Shown piece by piece: positions 1 through 6,067 of a stretch of DNA of 9,437 nt. A model generated the notes under the pieces. The model was not told where the DNA came from, ran no database searches, and saw only the letters and a list, made by a program, of their open reading frames with translations. This DNA comes from Acidobacteriota bacterium (GTDB lineage: Bacteria; Acidobacteriota; UBA890): the NCBI GenBank assembly GCA_022563115.1, contig JADFNY010000116.1:1-9437 (forward strand), read 5' to 3'. The stretch's first letter is position 1. Each line of letters opens with the position of its first letter. Position numbers and translations under genes: made by a program.

Positions 1-535
1 CAACGCGAGCGGCGACGGCCGCGTCGAGCAGCGGCACCATGGCGACAACGCCGGCGTCGAGCAACGGCACCATGCTGAGCCCGTCGAGGGCCTGGTCGGG
101 ACGACGGGCGCCGGCCAACTCGAGAATCGTCGGGTAGAAGTCGACGCCGATCACCGGCGTGCCAAGCTGGTGCACGATGCGACCGACGCTCTCGTCGACG
201 CTCTCGATCATCGCGGCGTAACGCGGATTCTGCTGGCCGTTGCTGCCGGCCTTGCCGCGGTACTTCTGCGTCAGTTGCGGCTTGGCCTGGATCGGCGTGT
301 GCACGGCGTAGTGTGTCATGTAGAGGAAAAACGGCCGATCGGCGTTGTGCTCCATGGAGGCGAGCCGGTCGATGTTGGGCGTTTCGTAGTACTTGCTGCC
401 CATGAAACCGACGTCACGCCAACCCATGTCGTCGATCAGGATGAAGACGATATTCGGCGGTCGCTGCGGCGAGCCGGCCATTCCACCACCGCCGCCGACA
501 ACAGCAGCGACGACGAGCGCCGCCAGCCACCTCAA
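1..535 (-). CDS. Sulfatase-like exported protein, internally deleted, runs off the window
   Basis: This frame is open from a TTG at 535 to the window edge (178 codons). The TTG overlaps the TGA of the upstream phosphatase gene and has GAGG about 7 nt before it. It also supplies a signal peptide (residues 1-22, starting MRWLAALVVAAVV) that the later ATG at 481 would lose. Residues 28-60 are the classic sulfatase N-terminus: NIVFILIDDMGW with metal-binding D35/D36, then YYETPNIDRLAS. Residue 61 jumps to the mid-domain block DRPFFLYMTHYAVHTPI, then YAAMIESVDESVGRI (106-120). Residue 126 jumps again to the late block TPVIGVDFYPTILELAG. The C-x-P-S/T-R formylglycine motif and the late DN metal-ligand/glycine-rich block are both absent. 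Ordinary family members have about 450-500 residues and contain both. Sulfatase ancestry is certain. Arylsulfatase activity is unlikely. It could be a decaying gene, a repurposed protein or an assembly artefact. Confidence 0.85.
   Translation of the reverse strand, partial: MRWLAALVVAAVVGGGGGMAGSPQRPPNIVFILIDDMGWRDVGFMGSKYYETPNIDRLASMEHNADRPFFLYMTHYAVHTPIQAKPQLTQKYRGKAGSNGQQNPRYAAMIESVDESVGRIVHQLGTPVIGVDFYPTILELAGARRPDQALDGLSMVPLLDAGVVAMVPLLDAAVAARV
23..74. repeat. 33-bp-period tandem duplication inside the sulfatase gene
   Basis: A 19-bp sequence, GTCGAGCARCGGCACCATG, occurs at 23-41 and again at 56-74 with a single mismatch, so the period is 33 bp (11 codons). On the coding (minus) strand this repeats MVPLLDA at residues 155-161 and 166-172. 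Sulfatases normally have one such LxGxSxVPLL segment. The duplication keeps the reading frame. Confidence 0.7.
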
Positions 536-3393
536 AAGATCACCTCGAGCCGTTCGCCGTCGCTACTCGCCATCCGCACACCGGTGAGCGTCTGCATGTT
601 CGTCGTGCCGGGCTCGCCGATGACAATCGTGTAGGTCGCATCGGCGTCAAAGATCTTGGGTCGAAACGTCAGCAGCGGCACGCGCACCGTGTAGACGACC
701 TCGTCCGTGCGCTCGTCGACGAGTTGCACGACCGGCGACTCGAGCCCGGAGATCTCCAGCGTCGGCAGGTACCCGACCTCACCGCCGTAGCTGTCGAGCT
801 GGTTGAAGGTCACCGGCCAGCCATAGAACTGCTCGGCGTCGGGGCTCGAGGGGTCGACCCACCGCGGCCAGGCCTCGAACACGATGTCCCGCGACAGCCT
901 GTCGAAGCGGATGATCCCGTATCCCGGGACGCGATCGTAGAGCGCCGTGGGCTCGGCGCCTGACTGCACCGGGTTGGCCACAGCGTGTACCGTCATTCGG
1001 TTGCCGAAGCCATCGAAGTGGTCGCCGGTGTAGGGCGGCGCCCCGGGTTGCCGATCGGCACCCGCCTCGGGGGGGTACCAGCGGCGCGGCCACAGGTTGG
1101 CCACCGACGGCACCACGAACGCAAAGGGCCCGTCGCCGAACTCGTCGATACCGTACTGGATGGTGCTCCCGAGGTGCTGATCGCCGGCCACGTGGGGGGC
1201 GAACGCCTTGCGCATCGCCCGTAACGCCCGGTTCCGGCCCGACTGCGGCCAGCCGCCGGAGTCGGTGTCGGCCGCCTTCTTGTCGCCGACGATGTACTCG
1301 TCCGGTGCGGCGAGGGCAAGGCCCGGCAACACCGCTCCGCTCGCGGCGTCGGCCGGTAGTGTCGCGAGGTTCGAGAACAGCGTCTGCGACAGCAGCACCT
1401 TCATCCACACGCCGTTGCCCCAGTCTTGCGCCCAGTAGTCCAGAAACTCGAGCTGTCGCGCCCCGAGGAGAACGGCTGCGGGCACGTCGGACTCGGTCGC
1501 CGGATCGAATCGTGGGTTCTGAAACCAACCGTTGACGACCTGCCCCCGGTCGATCGTCATCGACGGCGCCGATTTGAACATTCGATCGGAGACCACCGCC
1601 ATGCTGACCCCGCCGTACTCGACGCTCGTGTACCAGACGCTGATGCCCTGCTCGATCGGGGTCGCGTCCCAGGCGTCGGGGTGGTGCGACGTCTGCGTCC
1701 GATGCACCGCGTTCACCCAGCGCGGGTCCATCGTGTAACCACCCGAATCCTGCGCCGTGAGACCGTCGAGAGCCTCACCCTTCTTGCCCCCGGCGCCCCA
1801 GATGTTGCCCTGGTAGACGTCGTGATCGTCGGGTGTGGCGATGGTCGGAATATCGCGCATCAGGTCGCGGAACGACCAGATGAACCAGTACCAGTGGTAG
1901 AGGTAGTCGAGCGCCGCCTCGTCGAAAGGCTCGCGCACGATGCCGGCGAGGCCACCCTCGTAAATCTGGTCGCCGGCGAAAAACAGCATGTCGGGGTCGT
2001 GGTAGGCAACCGCCTCGGCAACCTCGGCGTGCGGGAACCAGATGCCATTGTCGTTCCAGTAGCCGCGCGCCGAGGCGTCACGATCGGGCCGCGCCGAGAA
2101 ATGCTGGCAGTTCATCGACGCCAGGATGAAATCATCGCGCAGCGGCTCGTGCCGGATCGTGCCCTCGTACGTGTGGGTCTCGGTCGGGTTGGCGGCGGAA
2201 CCGCCGCTCCTCAGCTCGTAGACGATCCGGTACGGCGTATCGACGCTGCCGTCCCAATCCTCGACCCGAAACGGCATCGTGTAGCTGAGGTCGATGAGCT
2301 CGCCGGTCGCCACCGTTTCCCAGCCCCCCTTGCGTTGAACCTGCAGCTCGCCACTGTGGACGTCGGCAGCGCCGAGCGGCCCCATCTGCGCGGTCATCTT
2401 CAGGACGCCGCCACTGAGCGTGTGCATCGCGCCCATCACCGGGCCGAAGGCGCGATCGGGGTGATGCACGAGCTTGGAGCCGCTCGCGGTCCAGTCGCGG
2501 AACCAGTAGCCGGGACCTGTGGTGGCGGTGCTCGACTCGAAGGAGCGTGGCTCCCGATTCGCCAACGCAGGGTTCGCTTCGACGTGGCGGCTGTTGTGCG
2601 ACACCAGTCCGAGGTTGCCAGACAGGTACTCGGCAGGGACGTTTTCGTAGGTGGCGCCGCCGAGACTCGCGCCCGTCTCCCCGTCGCGCACTGAAACCGT
2701 GAGCCGGTAGGACAGATCCCGACCGGCGCCCTCCGCTTCGCCGCCGGCGGCACCGACCGCCCTCATCGGCTCGGCGATCAACGTCAGCACGACGTCCTCG
2801 GACACGCCGTCGACCAACTCGATACTCGCGGGGTCGGTCAACGGCCACGCGTCGACGCTGGTCGACACGTTGGCACGCACACTCTTGGGGCTGTCGATGG
2901 TGGAGTTGCCACGCACCACCACCTTGCCGGTGCCGTCCAGCGCGACGATCAACCCACCGTCGGGGGCCGGCCAATCGTGCACCATGGCGCTGATGCGGTA
3001 GTCGACGTGGTCGCCACCGGCGCCGATGAGAAAGCCGCTCCAGGTGTTCTCGTGCAACGTGCCGCCGGGCTCGATGGGGCCGGTACGTACGCTCATCTCG
3101 AACCGGCCCGGGTCCTCCGACAGCGCGTAGGTGAGCAGCTGCAGCGTGCGCATCGAGCGCGTCGAGTCCCCGGTGACGGCTTCGACACGGTCGTTCGCCA
3201 GCCGCCAGTCCTGCAGCCGGTTGCCGTAGTAGTCGGGGCCGATCCAGACGCGCTCGAGGTCGGGCAGGCGCATGACGAACTCGGCACCGCTCTCGTCCGG
3301 CGCGCACCCTCCGGAGAGCGCCATGAGTACGAGCAGAAACGGAAAAGACAGCGGACGAAGCGACAGACAGAGGGGGCCGCGAGGGACGATCAT
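532..3393 (-). CDS. PhoD-like metallophosphatase, exported (probable lipoprotein), with large N-terminal beta-rich region
   Basis: A 953-aa protein if started at the ATG at 3393. An in-frame TTG at 3402 would add three residues. GGAGG abuts the ATG, so the start is not firmly fixed. Residues 1-30 form a signal peptide ending LSGGC, so Cys30 is probably lipidated, though Ser at -3 is not ideal for a lipobox. Residues about 35-410 look beta-rich and resemble a concanavalin-like domain (WRLANDRVEAVTGD) followed by a sandwich domain. The PhoD-type phosphatase core starts near SMNCQHF. Its metal motifs are GDQIYEGG (474-481), PDDHDVYQGN (DDHD at 522-525) and AGDQHLGS (GDQH at 737-740). The family hydrolyses phosphomonoesters or diesters outside the cytoplasm, usually with metal cofactors. 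The exact substrate is unknown. The gene overlaps the sulfatase gene by 4 nt, so the two are probably translated together in a phosphate/sulfate ester scavenging unit. Confidence 0.9.
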   Translation of the reverse strand: MIVPRGPLCLSLRPLSFPFLLVLMALSGGCAPDESGAEFVMRLPDLERVWIGPDYYGNRLQDWRLANDRVEAVTGDSTRSMRTLQLLTYALSEDPGRFEMSVRTGPIEPGGTLHENTWSGFLIGAGGDHVDYRISAMVHDWPAPDGGLIVALDGTGKVVVRGNSTIDSPKSVRANVSTSVDAWPLTDPASIELVDGVSEDVVLTLIAEPMRAVGAAGGEAEGAGRDLSYRLTVSVRDGETGASLGGATYENVPAEYLSGNLGLVSHNSRHVEANPALANREPRSFESSTATTGPGYWFRDWTASGSKLVHHPDRAFGPVMGAMHTLSGGVLKMTAQMGPLGAADVHSGELQVQRKGGWETVATGELIDLSYTMPFRVEDWDGSVDTPYRIVYELRSGGSAANPTETHTYEGTIRHEPLRDDFILASMNCQHFSARPDRDASARGYWNDNGIWFPHAEVAEAVAYHDPDMLFFAGDQIYEGGLAGIVREPFDEAALDYLYHWYWFIWSFRDLMRDIPTIATPDDHDVYQGNIWGAGGKKGEALDGLTAQDSGGYTMDPRWVNAVHRTQTSHHPDAWDATPIEQGISVWYTSVEYGGVSMAVVSDRMFKSAPSMTIDRGQVVNGWFQNPRFDPATESDVPAAVLLGARQLEFLDYWAQDWGNGVWMKVLLSQTLFSNLATLPADAASGAVLPGLALAAPDEYIVGDKKAADTDSGGWPQSGRNRALRAMRKAFAPHVAGDQHLGSTIQYGIDEFGDGPFAFVVPSVANLWPRRWYPPEAGADRQPGAPPYTGDHFDGFGNRMTVHAVANPVQSGAEPTALYDRVPGYGIIRFDRLSRDIVFEAWPRWVDPSSPDAEQFYGWPVTFNQLDSYGGEVGYLPTLEISGLESPVVQLVDERTDEVVYTVRVPLLTFRPKIFDADATYTIVIGEPGTTNMQTLTGVRMASSDGERLEVIF

Positions 3394-3500
3394 CCTCCAC
3401 AAGTGCCACGGGGCGGAGATTTTCGCAACGCTGAGCTAGCAGGCCGTCCCGTGACACACATCCAAACGTAGGCAGCGAGGCCGATGCCGATCGGCACCAT
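3390..3500 (-). CDS. Possible 36-aa ORF overlapping the phosphatase start
   Basis: A short ORF runs from ATG at 3500 to a TGA whose first three bases lie in the ATGA at 3393-3390, so its stop overlaps the ATG of the phosphatase gene in the usual 4-nt coupling arrangement. The N-terminal half (MVPIGIGLAAYVWMCV) is hydrophobic and could span a membrane. The C-terminal half is basic (ALRKSPPRG). No Shine-Dalgarno sequence is visible before its ATG, and I recognise no family. It may be a leader peptide, a small membrane protein or chance. Confidence 0.25.
   Translation of the reverse strand: MVPIGIGLAAYVWMCVTGRPASSALRKSPPRGTCGG
3485..3496. repeat. 12-bp perfect palindrome between two minus-strand genes
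   Basis: TGCCGATCGGCA is a perfect palindrome 24 nt after the stop of the 186-aa gene and about 90 nt before the phosphatase gene. There is no loop and no T run, so it is not a convincing terminator. It could be a regulator site or chance, and it falls inside the first codons of the possible 36-aa ORF. Confidence 0.2.
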
Positions 3501-3519
3501 CAGGCGTGTGGACCGCAGG

Positions 3520-4080
3520 CTACCTACTCTCCACCGGAATCATGATGTGGGCGTAAGGAGTGTCGGGCCACATCACCCAGGGACCTCCGTTCAGATGGTC
3601 GGTCGAGATTCCCTCGAGCATCCCCAGGTCCGGTACCAGTATCATCAGATGACTGCCGACATCGGTGACCCAATCGTCCGGATCCGTCGCCTCGGTAGCA
3701 TAAGGATCGCTGTTCGAAACCGGGCTGTCGCCCATCAGCATGTAGGCGAAGCCGATTTCCGTGTACGTCGGCTCGGTCTGGCCCACGTACGCCTGTAGGA
3801 AGTTCAACCAGGGCTCGTTCACACACCACGGATCATCGCCGGGAGTGTCCGGACGATCGGGAAGGCACGTCCACCCGTTGGTTCCCGCGCGGATGACGTT
3901 GAGCTCCCAATCCATGATGCTGGAGTCGGCGGAAATCGACTCGGGGCCGGCACGCTCGGCGTTGCGAATCAGCTCATCCTGGCTGTTTGCAACGGGCTCG
4001 GCGGCGGGGGCGGCCGGCTCTTCCGGCGCAGCGGAGGCGAGCAAAACGGCGATCAACGACAGAGTGGTGACATATTTCAC
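3520..4080 (-). CDS. Conserved-looking exported protein of unknown function, 186 aa
   Basis: The start is taken as GTG at 4080 because AGGGAG lies 8 nt before it and because it begins a signal peptide (VKYVTTLSLIAVLLASAAP). An upstream ATG at 4152 would add 24 residues encoded partly by the inverted-repeat element and is unlikely. After the signal comes a Pro/Ala/Glu-rich linker (residues about 18-30), then a compact domain with an NGWTCLP...WCVN cysteine pair that could form a disulfide, the segment EIGFAYMLMGDSPVSNSDPYATE, and the ending GGPWVMWPDTPYAHIMIPV. From memory this resembles an uncharacterised family of small secreted proteins, but I cannot name a domain and assign no function. 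It is separated from the phosphatase gene by 126 nt and is on the same strand. Its promoter would have to lie in or beyond the adjacent 145-bp element. Confidence 0.75.
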   Translation of the reverse strand: MKYVTTLSLIAVLLASAAPEEPAAPAAEPVANSQDELIRNAERAGPESISADSSIMDWELNVIRAGTNGWTCLPDRPDTPGDDPWCVNEPWLNFLQAYVGQTEPTYTEIGFAYMLMGDSPVSNSDPYATEATDPDDWVTDVGSHLMILVPDLGMLEGISTDHLNGGPWVMWPDTPYAHIMIPVESR

Positions 4081-4122
4081 GGGGCGATCTCCCTTCCATC
4101 GGGTTGAATCAAGGAACGGCCG

Positions 4123-4267
4123 TAGTGTGCTGTCCCCAATATGGCTTGACACTTGTAGCGAGCGCGACGGGGCGAGTCCGCGGAGCAGCGACGACGGCGA
4201 TGTTCATACATCGTCGAGGAGCGACGACAAAGGAATCGCCCCATCCTATATCGGGGACAGCACACTA
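4123..4267. mobile_element. MITE-like 145-bp element with 20-bp terminal inverted repeats
   Basis: The left end (4123-4142, TAGTGTGCTGTCCCCAATAT) and right end (4248-4267, ATATCGGGGACAGCACACTA) are inverted repeats matching at 19 of 20 positions. The interior has a second hairpin (GGCGATGT, loop TCAT, ACATCGTC near 4193-4214) and two direct copies of GCGACGAC. No transposase gene is inside it. The terminal motif GTGTGCTGTCCCC is one I associate with small repeats mobilised in trans by IS200-like (Y1) transposases, but that is recall, not a search. The element sits 42 nt upstream of the 186-aa gene and downstream of vapC, and could affect expression of the former or end transcripts of the latter. 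No clear target-site duplication is visible. Confidence 0.6.
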
Positions 4268-4369
4268 GTATGGGGACCTCGATACGCTTTGCAAGGGGAG
4301 CGGGCTGCGGGTGTCAGGCGCCTCATCATTCCACCGGTTCGGGGCACGTGGCGGCGCCCACACCGCATT

Positions 4370-4729
4370 CTAGCCGTAGGCGACGCCGAGGGCCTGTGCC
4401 GCGGCCCGCAGGTGCTTGTCGACCGTCCACAACTGGATGTTCGACAGCAACGCGGAGGCGAGCAGATGGACGTCGATGTAGGAGAGGCCCACTCCCCACA
4501 GCCTCTTCCGTTCGATGAACTCCAGCACTTCCTCGTGCGAAGCGATCCTCGGCCCCGGTAAGTGACGCAGGAGCGTGAGGATCTCGTCGCGCCTGCCGAT
4601 TGATCCGCACGCGAGTTCTCCGAGGATAAGCGGGTGGCACGCAACTTGACGGCCGTTGAGAAGCTCGCCCAACCGAGGGTCGGGCCTGTGCAGATGCGAA
4701 ATCCACACCGACGTGTCCGCCAACACCAA
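4370..4729 (-). CDS. vapC: VapC-type PIN-domain ribonuclease toxin
   Basis: A 119-aa PIN-domain protein. The acidic residues that bind the catalytic metal are all present: D5 in LADTSVWI, E38 in ILGELACG, D86 in YIDVHLLAS and D104 in TVDKHL. Length and order fit VapC toxins, which cleave RNA (often tRNA or rRNA) until bound by their antitoxin. The frame opens with TTG at 4729. GTG at 4726 would drop only one residue and may be the real start. The gene begins 6 nt after the stop of the antitoxin gene on the same strand, with AAGAG between them as a weak ribosome-binding site, so expression depends on the vapB promoter. The toxin appears intact. Family-level assignment is firm, but the RNA target is unknown. 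Confidence 0.92.
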   Translation of the reverse strand: MVLADTSVWISHLHRPDPRLGELLNGRQVACHPLILGELACGSIGRRDEILTLLRHLPGPRIASHEEVLEFIERKRLWGVGLSYIDVHLLASALLSNIQLWTVDKHLRAAAQALGVAYG

Positions 4730-4735
4730 GGTCTC

Positions 4736-4948
4736 TTAGTCCCCGATGTCTCGAACTTTCGGCATCCGCCGCCGCCGAATGGGCCGCAGGTCCGGCTCGG
4801 TTCCGCCAAGTGCCGCGAGTCTCTTGGAGGCTTCCCAAGAAACAAGCGCTTTCAACCCGGCGTGGACCAATGCCGTCTTCTCCTTGATCCCGGTAAGCCT
4901 CATGGCTTCCGCGAGCAGCTCGTCGTCGATATTCAACGTTGTTCTCAT
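4736..4948 (-). CDS. vapB: VapB-family ribbon-helix-helix antitoxin
   Basis: A 70-aa protein starting MRTTLNIDDELL, the typical N-terminus of VapB antitoxins, where a short beta strand (TTLNI) pairs with that of a partner and binds DNA. Helices follow (LLAEAMRLTG and KTALVHAGLKALV). The basic C-terminal tail (RPIRRRRMPKVRDIGD) is the part expected to wrap the toxin. The frame is open far upstream, but ATG 4948 is chosen because it gives the family-standard start and lies exactly where transcription is predicted to begin. No Shine-Dalgarno sequence precedes it. The next ATG upstream (4975) would add MHGYAYYSR, which is encoded by the operator itself. It should neutralise VapC and repress its own operon. 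Confidence 0.9.
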   Translation of the reverse strand: MRTTLNIDDELLAEAMRLTGIKEKTALVHAGLKALVSWEASKRLAALGGTEPDLRPIRRRRMPKVRDIGD

Positions 4949-4954
4949 ACGACT

Positions 4955-4983
4955 ATAATATGCATATCCATGCATACGATCAA
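4955..4983 (-). promoter_or_regulatory. vapBC sigma70-type promoter
   Basis: On the minus strand TTGATC (4983-4978) is followed after exactly 17 nt by TATTAT (4960-4955), close to the -35/-10 consensus and notably AT-rich in GC-rich surroundings. Seven nt beyond the -10 lies the A of the vapB ATG (4948), so the predicted transcript is leaderless, which agrees with the lack of a Shine-Dalgarno sequence. Confidence 0.65.
4959..4976. promoter_or_regulatory. Palindromic operator for VapB/VapBC
   Basis: TATGCAT-GGAT-ATGCATA is a perfect 7-bp inverted repeat with a 4-bp centre (18 bp in all). It fills the promoter spacer and touches the -10 box, so a bound ribbon-helix-helix antitoxin would block RNA polymerase. 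VapBC complexes commonly repress their own operon through such repeats. Confidence 0.65.
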
Positions 4984-5102
4984 GTGCATTGAAGTCGTCA
5001 GACGCTGCTTGTTGAAGTTGGACGGCCACCTCGGATCGAGTTCCCGGATTGAAGGGCGGCTGTATGCGCAGCGCCACTTGATCCAGCCGGGGGCTTTGCG
5101 GC

Positions 5103-6050
5103 TCAGGCGTAATCGGCGGCGAGGGTCTCGCGGGTGCGCTCCAGCAGCGCCTTGGTGGCACGGATGCCGTCGGGCTCGGAGAGTTCGCTGCCCTCGTATT
5201 CCACGCCGACGTAGCCGCGGTAGCCGGCGTCGAGGACGATGCGCATGAGACGCTCGTAGTCGAGCTGGATCTCGTCGCCCTGATCGTCGAAGTCGTAAGA
5301 CTTGGCGGAGACGGCTTTGGCGTAGGGCATGAGCTCTTCGACGCCGGTGTAAGGGTCGTACCTCTCGTCGGCGGCGATGCGGAAATTGCCGAAATCCGGC
5401 AGCGTGCCGGAGCGCGGATGGTCGACCAGCTCCATGACGCCGGCGAGCCAGGCGCCGTTGCTCGAGAGGCCCCCGTGGTTTTCAACGATGACGTTGAGGC
5501 CGTGCTCGTCACCACGCTCGCACAGCCGGCGCAAGCCGTCGGCGGCGAGCCGCTGCTGCTCTTCGAAGCTGCCTTCGCTGGCGGCGTTGACCCGGATCGA
5601 ATGGCAGCCGAGCAACTGCGCCGCCCCCAGCCACTTGTAGTGGTTCTCGACCGCGGTGGTGCGGGCTGCATCATTCGGATCGCCGAGCCGTCCCTCGTTG
5701 TCACACATGATCAGCAGGCTCGGAATGCCCTGATCCTCGGCGCGCATCACCATCTCGGCAAGATAAGTCTGGTCCTGCGCCTTGTCGAAGAAGAACGTGT
5801 TGACGTACTCGACGCCCTCGCAGCCGTAGTCTTCGGCCGCGGCGCGGGCGAAGTCGAGATGGTCCATCTCGCCGGCGCCGAGGGTGCGGTGCAACGACCA
5901 TTCGGCCAGCGAGATCCGAAACAGCGGCTCGGGCTCAACCACGATCTCGGCGCCGGCACCCACACCGAGTCGTTGGCAACCGAGCGACGTCAGCCCGGCG
6001 GCGGCGACGACGCTCGCGGTGCTCTTCAGGAACCATCGACGATCGTGCAT
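5103..6050 (-). CDS. Tat-exported sugar phosphate isomerase/epimerase-like TIM-barrel protein
   Basis: A 315-aa protein of the xylose isomerase-like TIM-barrel superfamily. A twin-arginine motif (RRWFLK, residues 4-9) heads a hydrophobic stretch ending at Cys25 (SLGC), so it probably leaves the cytoplasm folded, and may or may not be lipidated. Barrel strands and metal ligands are recognisable: GVEYVN early, SLLIMCDNEG, IRVNA, VIVENHGG (E190, N191, H192), LPDFGNF (D219) and YVGVEYEG (E284). E190, D219 and E284 match the metal-binding acids of the family. Members isomerise or epimerise sugars or keto sugars, but the substrate cannot be read from sequence. It starts 17 nt after the methyltransferase stop and is probably co-transcribed with it. 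GAGGGG lies some 13 nt before the ATG, a poorly spaced ribosome-binding site. The Gfo/Idh/MocA gene at the right of the window is a usual kind of partner. Confidence 0.88.
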   Translation of the reverse strand: MHDRRWFLKSTASVVAAAGLTSLGCQRLGVGAGAEIVVEPEPLFRISLAEWSLHRTLGAGEMDHLDFARAAAEDYGCEGVEYVNTFFFDKAQDQTYLAEMVMRAEDQGIPSLLIMCDNEGRLGDPNDAARTTAVENHYKWLGAAQLLGCHSIRVNAASEGSFEEQQRLAADGLRRLCERGDEHGLNVIVENHGGLSSNGAWLAGVMELVDHPRSGTLPDFGNFRIAADERYDPYTGVEELMPYAKAVSAKSYDFDDQGDEIQLDYERLMRIVLDAGYRGYVGVEYEGSELSEPDGIRATKALLERTRETLAADYA

Positions 6051-6067
6051 GGCCGCAGCCTAGCCCC

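Noticed and set aside
1426..2694. A 422-codon open frame on the plus strand
   Set aside because: It lies wholly antisense to the PhoD-like gene, is Arg/Val/Asp-rich as expected from reverse reading of GC-rich codons, and shows no domain.
2132..3457. A 441-codon open frame on the minus strand overlapping the phosphatase gene
   Set aside because: It is the out-of-frame reading of the phosphatase N-terminal region. Composition is strongly Arg-rich and has no recognisable motif.
4246..4845. A 199-codon minus-strand frame across vapC
   Set aside because: VapC in the overlapping frame has all four PIN acidic residues. This frame is Cys/Arg/Ser-rich with no motif and ends in the inverted-repeat element.
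5055..5080. Stem-loop after the TIM-barrel gene (GGCGCTG with CAGCCGCC on the minus strand) as a terminator
   Set aside because: The stem is short with a bulge and is followed by CTTCAATCC, not a T run. Too weak to annotate.
4949..5704. Extension of the vapB frame far upstream, giving a 322-aa protein
   Set aside because: The extra part is a shadow of the TIM-barrel gene and the vapB promoter. The canonical antitoxin start at 4948 and promoter position contradict it.
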